A stretch of 64,000 nucleotides of DNA from Candidatus Iainarchaeum sp. (GTDB lineage Archaea; Iainarchaeota; Iainarchaeia; Iainarchaeales; UBA10219), in the NCBI GenBank assembly GCA_018304425.1, contig JAGVWE010000005.1, positions 1 through 64,000 of the forward strand. Reading direction: 5' to 3'. Below are positions 24,349 to 32,343 of the stretch, one piece after another. Position 1 is the stretch's first letter, and each line of letters opens with the position of its first letter. The notes under the pieces were generated by a model. That model made no database searches. It saw only the letters and a program-made list of their open reading frames with translations, and was not told the DNA's origin. The translations under genes were made by a program, and so were the position numbers.

Positions 24349-25833
24349 ATGAAAAAGAAAAGCGGCGTTTCAAGGCGTCGAAAACGCCCCGCCAAACGCA
24401 AGCAGGCAAGCCATCCCTCCTACCGGACGCCCCAACGCTATTTGCGGCCCCGCTGGAAGTACCTGAGCCAGGACAACGCGGGAACCCTTTACATCGATGA
24501 CGTCAGCGTGAAGCTGCTCGCCAAAAAATACGGTACGCCGCTCTACGTCTTCATCGAGAAGGAAGTCCGCTCCCGCCTGAAGCGCTTCATGCGCGCCTTC
24601 CCCTACCCCAAGCTTCGGCCGCAGTATGCGGGGAAGATAAACGCCAACCTCGAGATATTGCGCATCGCGCGCGAGGAGGGCTTCGACCTAGACGCGAGCA
24701 CGGTCGGCGAAATCATTCTCGGCTTGTTGGCCGACTTCGAGCCCAAGCAGATTACCTTCACCAACCTCTACAAGACCGAGCAGGACATCATCTTTGCCAC
24801 GAAGGTCGGGGTCATGGCGATAACGGCGGACAGCATGGAGGAACTGCAGCGCATGGAGGCGGCGGGCCAGCGCATTCGGCAGAAAATCCGCGCGTTCATC
24901 CGCCTCAACCCCCTCATCACCCTCGGCAAGTACACCACGCGCGACCAGCAATATGGGATTCCGGCCAACATGACCAAAAAAGCCGTTGACTTCGCCATCA
25001 AGTCCAAGTGGATTGACCTCATCGGCTTCCACTTCCACGGCAGCTACATCTACGACCCCAAGGTGTACTTGATTGCCGCCCAGCGCCTTCTCAAGTGGAT
25101 GAAATACTGCCAGGAGCACAACTGCAAGATAAAGTACATTGACCTCGGCGGTGGCTTCCCCTACGACTATGCGGGGCACGAGTTCTTCGACCCCGAGGAC
25201 ATGGGGGAACAGTTCGTGGAGGACTTCGAAGAGCTCTTGGCCAAGTACAAGCTTCCGAAGCCCACCCTCATCTTCGAGCCCGGCAAGTTCATCTGCGCCA
25301 ATGCGGGGCTGGGCCTCGTAACCGTGGTCAGCGTCAAGCAGGTCGGCAAGAAGAAGATGGCGATAACGGACGGCAGCACCTATTCCTTCCTGCCGGACCC
25401 CATGATTTACAAGCAGTATTATGACATCCTGCCAGCCACCAAGATGGCGCGCAAGCCCACCGAAAAATACGCCATCACGGGCCGGAGCTGCGACGTCATC
25501 GACAAGCTCGGCTTGAACCGCTCGCTGCCCAAGCTCGAAGAAGACGACATCCTCGCCATCACCGACTGCGGGGCCTACAGCAGCGTGCTGGCCAGCAACT
25601 TCAACACCCTCAAGCGTGCGCCCATGGTGCTCCTCACCATTGACGGCAAGCTCAAGCTCATCCGGAGAAGGGATCGGTACAGCGAGATGTTTGCCCCCGA
25701 ACTCGACGTCCTCAAGTACGCGGACCCCCACGAGCTCAAGAAACTCTACCTCTTGACCGTGAACGTCGACAAGATCTGGAAAGGCAGCCCCAACGGCAAG
25801 GGCTCCAAGAAACAGGTCGCGGGCGGCGGATAA
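24349..25833 (+). CDS. lysA: Diaminopimelate decarboxylase-like fold type III PLP decarboxylase
   Basis: A 494-residue alanine-racemase-fold decarboxylase. The PLP Lys is in YAGKINANLEIL (residues ~88-99). GFHFHGS, DLGGGFPYDY and FEPGKFICANAG are the usual PLP-phosphate and active-site segments, and GRSCDVIDKL holds the catalytic Cys across the dimer. Meso-diaminopimelate decarboxylation to lysine is the likeliest reaction, but related enzymes use carboxynorspermidine, ornithine or arginine, and the usual GPLCES(G/T)D motif is altered. The first ~40 residues are a Lys/Arg-rich extension not typical of the family. No other lysine genes lie nearby. Confidence 0.78.
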   Translation: MKKKSGVSRRRKRPAKRKQASHPSYRTPQRYLRPRWKYLSQDNAGTLYIDDVSVKLLAKKYGTPLYVFIEKEVRSRLKRFMRAFPYPKLRPQYAGKINANLEILRIAREEGFDLDASTVGEIILGLLADFEPKQITFTNLYKTEQDIIFATKVGVMAITADSMEELQRMEAAGQRIRQKIRAFIRLNPLITLGKYTTRDQQYGIPANMTKKAVDFAIKSKWIDLIGFHFHGSYIYDPKVYLIAAQRLLKWMKYCQEHNCKIKYIDLGGGFPYDYAGHEFFDPEDMGEQFVEDFEELLAKYKLPKPTLIFEPGKFICANAGLGLVTVVSVKQVGKKKMAITDGSTYSFLPDPMIYKQYYDILPATKMARKPTEKYAITGRSCDVIDKLGLNRSLPKLEEDDILAITDCGAYSSVLASNFNTLKRAPMVLLTIDGKLKLIRRRDRYSEMFAPELDVLKYADPHELKKLYLLTVNVDKIWKGSPNGKGSKKQVAGGG

Positions 25834-25905
25834 GGCCGTTAGACGGCCCCGCACCGGAAACCACCCCTCCAAGGGCTTTTTAACGGTTTGAGCTCCTAGG
25901 CTTCT

Positions 25906-27018
25906 ATGGCCTTGCGCGTCATCCTCCACCTGGACCTGGACTCGTTCTTCGCCTCCTGCGAGGAGCAGCGGAACCCCGCCCTGAAAGGCAAGCCCGTGGT
26001 CATCTGCAACTACACACGTGGCCTGGACAGCGGGGCCGTGACCACCGCGAACTACGTGGCCCGCAAGCTCGGCATCAAGTCCGGGATGCCGGTTTCCTTC
26101 GCCAGGCGCGCGGCAAAGAATGCCGTGGACGCGGTTTTCCTGCCGACCGACATCGATTACTATTCCCAGGTCTCCGACCAAGTCATGCAACTCCTCCAAG
26201 CGTACGCCGACGCCTTTGAACCGGCCAGCATCGACGAGGCTTTCCTGGAGGTCACGCAGCGCCTGCAAGGCGACTTCGGGAAAGCAGAGGCCCTGGGACG
26301 CGAACTCAAGGCCCGCATCCTGGAAAAAACCGGCCTCACCTGCTCGGTTGGCATTGCCTCCAACAAGCTCTTGGCCAAGACCGCGTCCGACTTCCGAAAA
26401 CCCGACGGCTTGACGGTAGTGCAACCAGGCAGGGAAGCCGAGTTCCTGGCGCCCCTCCAAGTAGGCAAGCTGTTGTACGTGGGCGCAAAAACCGAGGAAG
26501 TTTTGACGGGACACGGCATCCAAACTATCGGGCAACTGGCGGCCCTACCCCTGGCCACCCTCATAGCCTGGTTCGGGGAAAGCCGGGGCCACTACTTCCA
26601 CTTGGCCGCCCAGGGCCTGGACGACAGCCCTGTTGCCCCGCCCGCCGACTCGCAGCAGATTTCCCGCATTGGCACCCTGTCCGAGAACACGGCGGACTTC
26701 GAAAAAATCGCGGCCTTCACGGACAAGCTCTGCGAGGACGTCATCGCGCGTGCCCGTGACCGGGGAGTCTTGTTCAAGTCCATTGGCTTCATTGCCGTGG
26801 CCAGTGACCTCAAGGCCTTGACGCGGAACAAAACCCTCGAAGAACCCACTGAAAGCCTTCCAATTCTCCAGCAGACCGTGCGGGGCCTGCTCCAATCGTT
26901 TCTCGGCCAACACCCGGGCACGGTGCTGCGGCGGGCCGGCGTCCGGGTGGCGGGCTTCGTGGACCCGGCAGCGGCAGCCCAACCCAAGCCCCAAAAGCAC
27001 CTCGGAGACTTCGTTTAA
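25906..27018 (+). CDS. dinB: Y-family DNA polymerase IV
   Basis: A 370-residue translesion polymerase. The catalytic carboxylates are in HLDLDSFFAS (residues ~8-17) and SIDEAFLEVT (residues ~106-115). CSVGIASNKLLAKTASDFRKPDGLTVV is the palm motif region, followed by thumb helix-hairpin-helix elements and a little-finger domain. The C-terminus ends QKHLGDFV, which fits a PIP box (Qxx-aliphatic-xx-aromatic-aromatic/aliphatic) for binding PCNA. A CTTTTTAACGG element ~27 bases before ATG suggests a leaderless mRNA. Confidence 0.93.
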   Translation: MALRVILHLDLDSFFASCEEQRNPALKGKPVVICNYTRGLDSGAVTTANYVARKLGIKSGMPVSFARRAAKNAVDAVFLPTDIDYYSQVSDQVMQLLQAYADAFEPASIDEAFLEVTQRLQGDFGKAEALGRELKARILEKTGLTCSVGIASNKLLAKTASDFRKPDGLTVVQPGREAEFLAPLQVGKLLYVGAKTEEVLTGHGIQTIGQLAALPLATLIAWFGESRGHYFHLAAQGLDDSPVAPPADSQQISRIGTLSENTADFEKIAAFTDKLCEDVIARARDRGVLFKSIGFIAVASDLKALTRNKTLEEPTESLPILQQTVRGLLQSFLGQHPGTVLRRAGVRVAGFVDPAAAAQPKPQKHLGDFV

Positions 27019-27043
27019 AAAAGGGTCGGAATCCATTTCCTGG

Positions 27044-27634
27044 ATGCGGCCTGACACCAAATATTACCACTACTTTTTTGCGGCCCTCTGGCTGGCCGTG
27101 GCCTTCGGCGTCCAGTACCTGGTGCCGGAGGACCCCCTGAAAATAGTGGCGTTCGTGAGCGGGTATGCCTCGATTGGCCTGGCCATCATCGTGTTCGCGG
27201 TATGCCTTTCGCCGTTGAGCCGCGTCCTCCGCCACCCGTTCGTCACCAGCCTGCTGGCCAACCGCCGCTACATCGGCTTGTGGGGCTGCGCTTTTGCTTG
27301 GACGCACGTGGCATTGGCGGTCGCTCACCTCTTGGGGGGAGACCTGGGCCTCATTTTCCAGCCCGACGGCTTCATGCTCTTGTTGGGCTTGCTGGCCTTG
27401 ACCATTGTCACGGCCCTGGCCTTGACTTCCAGTGATGGCATGGTGCGGTTGCTGGGCGGGCAAAACTGGAAGCGCCTGCACTCGCTCGTCTACGTGGCCG
27501 TCCTCCTGGTGGCCGTGCACGCCTTCAATATCGGCAAGGTCGTGTTCGCGACAGACTGGGCCAAGTGGGCGCTGGTCGGGGTTGTCGTGTTGGTTGCATT
27601 GTTCAAGGCCCGACACCAGTTCAAATTCTTTTGA
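27044..27634 (+). CDS. Ferric-reductase-like transmembrane protein (MsrQ/FRD family)
   Basis: A 196-residue protein with five or six membrane helices. His residues sit in helix positions typical of heme-binding ferric-reductase-like domains (GCAFAWTHVALAVAHLLGG and LHSLVYVAVLLVAVHAFNIG, each with a spaced His pair). MsrQ-type proteins pass electrons from quinone or flavin through heme b to a partner; the usual partner MsrP is not seen here. A CGTTTAAAAAAGG element lies ~27 bases before ATG. Function beyond membrane electron transfer is inferred. Confidence 0.72.
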   Translation: MRPDTKYYHYFFAALWLAVAFGVQYLVPEDPLKIVAFVSGYASIGLAIIVFAVCLSPLSRVLRHPFVTSLLANRRYIGLWGCAFAWTHVALAVAHLLGGDLGLIFQPDGFMLLLGLLALTIVTALALTSSDGMVRLLGGQNWKRLHSLVYVAVLLVAVHAFNIGKVVFATDWAKWALVGVVVLVALFKARHQFKFF

Positions 27635-27639
27635 ACCGC

Positions 27640-27660
27640 CTTTTTGCCTTCGGCAAAAAG
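27640..27660 (+). terminator. Hairpin after the ferric-reductase-like gene
   Basis: A perfect 9-bp stem, CTTTTTGCC/GGCAAAAAG, with a TTC loop, 5 bases after the stop. No long U-tract follows, so it may act as an mRNA 3'-end structure rather than a classical terminator. Confidence 0.5.
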
Positions 27661-27776
27661 CCTGGGGAAAAGTTCAACGCAACACAATTCAAATTGCTTT
27701 GAAGTCTCCAAACCAAATTATTTAAATCGCGAGACCCTAATTCGTTCAATCAGCTCATGTGCTGGGGGAGTGAAAA

Positions 27777-28220
27777 ATGACTTGTGGAATATGCAATCAT
27801 GCAGTTGAATCGGTGAAGGCGCAGCCCCAATGGTTTGCGCTGGGCTTTTTGGTCATGGGTGCCTTGCAGTATTATTTCCTGGGCCCCTATGGACCCATGC
27901 GTGCACCTGACAACCCCGTTATCATCAACGACTGGGTTTTCGCCTTCCTGTTCTCACTGGCTACAGGGGCTTTCCTGGCCCTGTGGAAGCAGCGGCAGGG
28001 CGGCCCAAAAACCTGTGCCACGGCGGGAGGCGTCGGTGGCTTCTTGGCCGTCTGGGGCGCGACCTGCCCCTTTTGCAGCCTGTTTCTCTTGACCTGGCTG
28101 GGCGTGCCGGCGGGAGCCGGCGCTTTGAGTGCGCCCTTCCTGGAGCCCTACATCGACGTCATACGGTTGATTGCCTTGGGCCTGATGTTCTACGGCATGA
28201 AGCTCCTCGCAAAGCACTGA
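27777..28220 (+). CDS. Four-helix membrane protein with two CxxC motifs
   Basis: A 147-residue protein with about four membrane segments. A CGIC motif occurs at residues 3-6 and a second (ATCPFCSLF) lies near the middle of a hydrophobic segment. This arrangement resembles small membrane redox or metal-handling proteins, but I recognise no family. SD GGGAGTGA precedes ATG at 6-7 bases, and AAATTATTTAAATC ~55 bases upstream is a likely TATA element. Proximity to the heme membrane protein suggests a possible redox link (inference). Confidence 0.6.
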   Translation: MTCGICNHAVESVKAQPQWFALGFLVMGALQYYFLGPYGPMRAPDNPVIINDWVFAFLFSLATGAFLALWKQRQGGPKTCATAGGVGGFLAVWGATCPFCSLFLLTWLGVPAGAGALSAPFLEPYIDVIRLIALGLMFYGMKLLAKH

Positions 28221-28255
28221 CCCCTCAGAAAGAGTGGGGGCCGAGGGTTCGGCTC

Positions 28256-28897
28256 CTACTTTTTTCTTTCCCTTTCCTGGAGGAGCAGTTTTCCAAGGGA
28301 CGTGAGGGTCAAGGCGATTCTTCCTTTTTCCCGGTTGACTTCGACGAGGCCGAGTTCCTTGAGGCCCTGATTTTTTTCGTTGCCGTACAAGTGGTAGTTG
28401 ACGAGGCTGGGCCCCAGCTTCAGCTGCTTGCTTATTGCTTCGAGGGACGAAATGCGTCCCTGCGTTTTCAGAAGCCGCATGATGTCGAGTTTCTTGTCGG
28501 AAAGCAGGTCATAGTACGAGAACTTGAGGACCGGGAACACGATGAGCTTGTCATCCATGAACTCGAAGGCCTTCAAGCCGTTGACAAAGCAGGCGCTGAG
28601 CGCCGCGCAGCCGAAGGTTCCCATCGTGGAACTAAGGTTGACCATTAGGGGCTTGCCTTTTTCCTTGGCCTTCACGTGGGCGAAGGCCGCGAAGGTTTCC
28701 TCCAGGGAATTCTCGTCCTCGATGGTCTCGATTTCCACGGGGATCTTGAAGCGTGCCAGTTCCCTTTTCGCCGCCTCCGCGTTTCCAAGGGCGTTGAGGG
28801 GCGAGAGGAGGATGATTTTCTCGGTGGGAAACTCCCGGATGCCCGCGAACAGCGGTTCGGGGTCCTCCTGGAAGGGCGCGAGGATGGTGTGCTTCAT
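28256..28897 (-). CDS. CARF-like sensor domain with winged-helix DNA-binding domain (HFX_2341/DUF6293-like regulator)
   Basis: A 213-residue protein. The N-terminal ~125 residues are Rossmann-like, with IILLSPLNAL, a middle EDENSLEETFAAF helix and VNLSSTMGTFGCAALSACF, a nucleotide-loop pattern typical of CARF-like domains that bind cyclic oligoadenylate or related ligands. The C-terminal ~80 residues are a winged helix (LDIMRLLKTQGRISSLEAISKQL, then a basic wing). The layout is that of Csa3/DUF6293 regulators, yet no CRISPR array or cas gene is visible in this window. Two TTGAA-n3-TTCAA-type dyads directly upstream are candidate autoregulatory operators. Confidence 0.68.
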   Translation of the reverse strand: MKHTILAPFQEDPEPLFAGIREFPTEKIILLSPLNALGNAEAAKRELARFKIPVEIETIEDENSLEETFAAFAHVKAKEKGKPLMVNLSSTMGTFGCAALSACFVNGLKAFEFMDDKLIVFPVLKFSYYDLLSDKKLDIMRLLKTQGRISSLEAISKQLKLGPSLVNYHLYGNEKNQGLKELGLVEVNREKGRIALTLTSLGKLLLQERERKK

Positions 28898-28930
28898 ACC
28901 CCTCTTTCCCCACGGAACTTATTAAGAATT

Positions 28931-28965
28931 TATTTGAATAATTCAACTTTATTTGAACTGTTCAG
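28931..28965. promoter_or_regulatory. Paired dyad operator between the CARF-HTH gene and the small zinc protein
   Basis: TTGAATAATTCAA (28934-28946) is a perfect 5-3-5 dyad. TTGAACTGTTCAG (28953-28965) is a second, one-mismatch copy, 19 bases away centre to centre. They lie 35-70 bases upstream of the regulator start and 20-50 bases upstream of the divergent gene, suitable for controlling both. Confidence 0.55.
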
Positions 28966-28983
28966 GCAGGCTATTTTAGCCTA

Positions 28984-29151
28984 ATGCCCTCTTATTGGGA
29001 GCGCATGCCCGCAAAAAACCTTTTCGCCTGCCCTGAGTGCGGCCTCTTCTACCCAGTGGAGGCGCTCGCCAAAAAGTGCGCGGCCTGGTGCAGGGTGCAT
29101 CCCGGCACCTGCGACCCCGGCATCATCGGGCAAGCGGTTAAAAAACGTTAG
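28984..29151 (+). CDS. Small archaeal zinc-finger protein
   Basis: A 55-residue protein with CPECGLFY, KKCAAWCRVHPGTCDPGIIG and a final AVKKR. The pattern matches short, conserved archaeal proteins with a CxxCG zinc knuckle, a KCxxWC pair and a last Cys before a basic end; their function is unknown. The second Met (residue 8, MPAKNLF) is an equally plausible start. It is divergent from the CARF-HTH-like regulator and shares its operator region, so it may be regulated by it. It ends 23 bases before the aminopeptidase gene. Confidence 0.65.
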   Translation: MPSYWERMPAKNLFACPECGLFYPVEALAKKCAAWCRVHPGTCDPGIIGQAVKKR

Positions 29152-29174
29152 GGGTTCGTGCTTACTGTGATTCC

Positions 29175-30683
29175 ATGAAACTCCGGCTCTCCACCCAGAC
29201 CCTTTCCGACCCCCTCTCCTTCAAGGGCGATGCTCTGGTCCTCGGCTTGTTCAACGACGGAAAGCTCTCCCGGGAAGCAGACGCCATCGATGTGGCCGTG
29301 CACGGCGAACTCAAGGCGGCCCTGGCCAAAAAAGAGTTCACAGGGGATGTATCGCAGGCCATTTCGGTAACGACTTCCGGCAAGTTTCCCTTTCGCCGCG
29401 CGGTTTTCGTGGGCCTGGGCGACCAAGCCAAGTGCTCGCTGGAAACCCTGCGACGGGCCTCGGCCCAAGCCACCTTGTCCGCGAAGGGCCTGGGCTACAA
29501 GGCAGTTGGCACCACCCTCCACCAGTGCAACGTCGCCGGCGCCTCCACTGCCGACCGGGTGCGTGCCGTAGCCGAAGCCGCCGCGTTATCCGTCTACCAG
29601 TTCACGCAGTACAAGACCCTGGACTTGGAGAAAATCAAGGAACTGGATGAGGTCACGCTGCTCTTGCCACACGCGGACGCAGCCCTCAAAAAAGCCGTCG
29701 AAGAGGCCTCCATGGTATGCGATTCCGTTTACCTCGTGCGCGACCTGGTCAACACCCCGGCGGCCAGCAAGCGTCCGGCCGACCTCGCCAAACGCATTGC
29801 GGTAGAGGCGAAGAAGGTCGGAGTCAAGGCCATGGTCTTCGACCAGAAGCAGATTACGAAGATGGGCATGAATGGGTTGCTGGGCGTCAACAAGGGCAGC
29901 GCCCACGAGCCCCGCTTCGTCGTGCTGGAGTACAGGGGCGCTGGCGCCAAGAAGAAAGTCGCGCTCGTCGGGAAAGGGATTACGTTTGACTCGGGAGGAA
30001 TCAATCTCAAGCCCTGGCCGGCCATGCGGTACATGAAGGAAGACATGTCCGGCGCCGCCACCGCCGCAGGAACGGTTCTGGCCGCTGCAAAGCTCGGCCT
30101 GCCCCTGCACCTCTTGGCCGTGATGGCGTTCACCGAGAACATGCCGGCCGCCGACGCCTCCAAGCCAGGGGACGTGGTCAAGGCCTTGAACGGGAAAACC
30201 ATTGAGATCATTCACACCGACGCGGAGGGGCGCGTGATTCTGGCGGACGCCTTGAGCTATGCGGAAAAGCAGAAGCCGGACTGCATCGTCGACCTTGCCA
30301 CCCTCACGGGCGCGGTAGTCGTCGCGCTCGGCAGCTATTACACGGGCGTCATGGGCAACGACCAGAAGCTTGCCGAGCAACTCATTCAAGCCGGCCAAGC
30401 CACCGGGGAATGGGTGTGGCAACTGCCGCTTCCCGACGAGTACAAGGAATGGACGAAGAGCGAGGTCGCGGACGTGGGCAACATTTCAAAGGTCGAGGGC
30501 CAGGCAGGGGCCATTATCGGCGCGGCCTTCTTGAGCTATTTCGTGGAAAAAACCCCGTGGGCGCACCTGGACATCGCGGGAACGGCCTTCCTGGAAGCGC
30601 CGGACCAGTTCAGGCCCTACCTGCAAAAGGGCGGCACCGGCTGCGGGGTAAGGCTCCTCATCGATTGGCTGAAGGGACAGTAG
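29175..30683 (+). CDS. pepA: M17 leucyl aminopeptidase
   Basis: A 502-residue cytosolic dinuclear-metal aminopeptidase that removes N-terminal residues from peptides. Residues of the metal site are visible in GKGITFDSGGINLKP (Lys and Asp), YMKEDMSGAA (Asp) and HTDAEGRVILADAL (Asp, Glu, Arg). The family signature reads NTDAEGRL; here Asn is replaced by His. The N-terminal macrodomain-like half (residues 1-~165) is typical. ATLTGAVVVALG and AWVWQLPLP-like WVWQLPLPDEY complete the fold. GTGATTCCATG gives an SD-like site. Confidence 0.93.
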   Translation: MKLRLSTQTLSDPLSFKGDALVLGLFNDGKLSREADAIDVAVHGELKAALAKKEFTGDVSQAISVTTSGKFPFRRAVFVGLGDQAKCSLETLRRASAQATLSAKGLGYKAVGTTLHQCNVAGASTADRVRAVAEAAALSVYQFTQYKTLDLEKIKELDEVTLLLPHADAALKKAVEEASMVCDSVYLVRDLVNTPAASKRPADLAKRIAVEAKKVGVKAMVFDQKQITKMGMNGLLGVNKGSAHEPRFVVLEYRGAGAKKKVALVGKGITFDSGGINLKPWPAMRYMKEDMSGAATAAGTVLAAAKLGLPLHLLAVMAFTENMPAADASKPGDVVKALNGKTIEIIHTDAEGRVILADALSYAEKQKPDCIVDLATLTGAVVVALGSYYTGVMGNDQKLAEQLIQAGQATGEWVWQLPLPDEYKEWTKSEVADVGNISKVEGQAGAIIGAAFLSYFVEKTPWAHLDIAGTAFLEAPDQFRPYLQKGGTGCGVRLLIDWLKGQ

Positions 30684-30691
30684 GCCGCGCC

Positions 30692-30922
30692 TCACTTTGT
30701 TTCCACAACCTTGATGCAATTCACCGGGCACACGCCTTCCGCGTCCTTGCAGGTTTCGAGGTCTTCTTCGCCGATTTCTTTTTCTTGCAAGTCCTTGGCG
30801 TTGTCCGCGCCAATCAGGTCCGCCTTGTCCCCGGCCTGCGCGAAGTGCTTGGGGCACGCGGCCACGCAGGCAAAGGCGCCGATGCAGAGGCTCTTGTCGT
30901 AGGAAACCTTGTATCTCGCCAT
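30692..30922 (-). CDS. Monocluster ferredoxin with a missing second cysteine
   Basis: A 76-residue ferredoxin. The cluster-binding loop reads CIGAFACVAACP, C-x5-C-x3-CP, where the canonical loop is CxxCxxCxxxCP; the second ligand position is Ala. The distal Cys is in CPVNCIKVV. Pyrococcus ferredoxin has Asp at the equivalent position and can hold a 3Fe-4S cluster; with Ala, a stable 3Fe-4S cluster is likely (inference). Two extra Cys (CKDAEGVC) may form a disulfide. It converges with the aminopeptidase gene with an 8-base gap. Confidence 0.85.
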   Translation of the reverse strand: MARYKVSYDKSLCIGAFACVAACPKHFAQAGDKADLIGADNAKDLQEKEIGEEDLETCKDAEGVCPVNCIKVVETK

Positions 30923-30978
30923 TTTGGTTCGATAGGTTAAAGTAATGAAAGTGGTTAATATACTTTATTGGTGGGTGC

Positions 30979-31089
30979 ATGGGGGAAACCCGGGAGTGCC
31001 CGCGCTGTGGGACAGCTTTTGACGAGATTTCGGGCAGCAGGCAGCGGAGCCGCTGCCCCCACTGTGGTTACTATGATGATTGCTGTTGA
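30979..31089 (+). CDS. Tiny double zinc-knuckle protein
   Basis: A 36-residue protein, MGETRECPRCGTAF then a short linker and CPHCGYYDDCC. Two CxxCG knuckles make a complete four-Cys zinc ribbon, as in many archaeal small zinc-ribbon proteins. A TTAATATAC element ~18-23 bases upstream and GGTGGG next to the ATG support expression. Function unknown; it may join larger complexes through its ribbon. Confidence 0.55.
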   Translation: MGETRECPRCGTAFDEISGSRQRSRCPHCGYYDDCC

Positions 31090-31160
31090 GCAAGCGGAAG
31101 CTGGGCATGGTTAATTCCCCGTTGACGGGGGAAAAGCAGTTGGAGAGCAATTCAATCGAT

Positions 31161-31379
31161 TTATTGGGGCATGACGTAGTAGCCTGCCGCTTTCTCCCGT
31201 GCCAGTCTCTTGATGACCTTCTTGTTGCAGAGGTTGGTCAAGAGGTTGGTTACCAGGCCTTTCGGCAGGTTTGCCTTGTCGCCAATCTGGTCAGCGGATT
31301 TCACGTGGGATTCGTCCACGGCGCCGATGTCCTTCATGGCGTTCACAATCTTCTCTTCTTGTGGGCTCAAGTCAACCAT
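31161..31379 (-). CDS. Small winged-helix regulator-like protein
   Basis: A 72-residue protein: LSPQEEKIVNAMKDIGAVDE, then HVKSADQIGDKANLPKGLVTNLLTNL and a short wing AREKAAGYYVMPQ. This is a compact winged helix with a recognition helix around residues 38-52. The ATG at 31379 is chosen because GGAGGG lies 8 bases before it; a 23-residue in-frame extension upstream lacks this. It is the sort of small archaeal HTH protein that acts as a local repressor or as a basal-machinery partner; the target is unknown. Confidence 0.65.
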   Translation of the reverse strand: MVDLSPQEEKIVNAMKDIGAVDESHVKSADQIGDKANLPKGLVTNLLTNLCNKKVIKRLAREKAAGYYVMPQ

Positions 31380-31519
31380 GTTTTCCCTCCAGTAAAACAA
31401 GTCAAAACGGCAGTCAATCGCCGTAATATAACCCATTCTATCATGCAAGGACTTAAAAAAGCATCTGTACCCCCATACAATGGTTTTAAGGGCTTTAGAG
31501 GCCGATTCAAGGGGTTTTA

Positions 31520-32320
31520 ATGGATTCCATCCCTTGCCGGGTGAACCAGTTCTATGAACGCTACCCCTACCCGTCCCTGGCCCATTTCCGGGGCCGCTAT
31601 GACCCTGCCAGGCATTCAGACCGCATCCTCGCCCATTTGGGCCTCACGGCCCGCGACTTTGGCCCGGGCCAGCGCATCCTGGACATCGGGTGTGGCACCG
31701 GAGAAATAAGCTGTTCCCTGGCCTTCCACGGCGCGCAAGTGACCGCTCTCGACCTCTGCAGGGCTTCCCTGCAACGCGCCCGGGAAACCGCGGAACGGCA
31801 CGGCATCCAATCCATTTCCTTTGTCCGCGCCGATCTCCATTGCTTGCCACTTTCTACCTCCTTTGACCACGTCTTCTCCCTGGGCGTACTCCACCATTGC
31901 CCGGACAGCGGCCAAGCATTTTCCCACGTGGCACGGAGAGTCAGGCCAGGGGGACTCCTGACCCTGGGCCTCTACAGCGTGTTCGGCAAGCTGGTGGACC
32001 GCCTGCAACGGCAGTTGTTCTTCTGCCTGGGCGGCAGGGACCAAGAGAACCGGATCGAGGCAGCTGCTCGGTTCCTGCAAGGCATTCCCCCCTCGGACCT
32101 CGAACGCACGTATTTGGCGGACAAGCATGTGCACCCCCACGAAACCTATGTCTCAGCGCAAACCGTTTTGGGCTGGTTCAAGGCAGCCGACATTGAATTT
32201 GTGGGGGCCAGCTCCTCCCTGAACCCGGCGCAGCCCCTGCTCAGCGAGTTGACCTGGCTGGGGAAACGGAAAGCCTTCTACTTGGTTTCGGGCAGAAAAC
32301 GCGAGACACAGTCTTTTTAA
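31520..32320 (+). CDS. SAM-dependent methyltransferase
   Basis: A 266-residue class I methyltransferase. The start NQFYERYPYPS is characteristic of a widespread group (YPYP-type). Motif I is ILDIGCGTGEIS (residues ~53-64), then ALDLCRASLQRARE, VRADLHCLPL and GVLHHCPDSGQAF, and a C-terminal helical cap. The substrate is unknown; related proteins modify small molecules, lipids or quinone precursors. GGTTTTAAGGGCTTTAGAGG upstream serves as the A/T element and places a leaderless ATG at 31520. Confidence 0.82.
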   Translation: MDSIPCRVNQFYERYPYPSLAHFRGRYDPARHSDRILAHLGLTARDFGPGQRILDIGCGTGEISCSLAFHGAQVTALDLCRASLQRARETAERHGIQSISFVRADLHCLPLSTSFDHVFSLGVLHHCPDSGQAFSHVARRVRPGGLLTLGLYSVFGKLVDRLQRQLFFCLGGRDQENRIEAAARFLQGIPPSDLERTYLADKHVHPHETYVSAQTVLGWFKAADIEFVGASSSLNPAQPLLSELTWLGKRKAFYLVSGRKRETQSF

Positions 32321-32343
32321 ACCTGAAGTGAATTGATTAATAC

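Noticed and set aside
24688-26535. 615-codon minus-strand frame opposite lysA and dinB
   Set aside because: Antisense shadow spanning two unrelated real genes.
27640-27720. Strong intrinsic terminator after the ferric-reductase-like gene
   Set aside because: The hairpin is perfect but lacks a following U-tract, so it is listed only as a tentative 3'-end structure.
28256-28897. CRISPR-Cas locus near the CARF-like regulator
   Set aside because: No regularly spaced repeats and no cas gene were found anywhere in the window; the regulator appears stand-alone.
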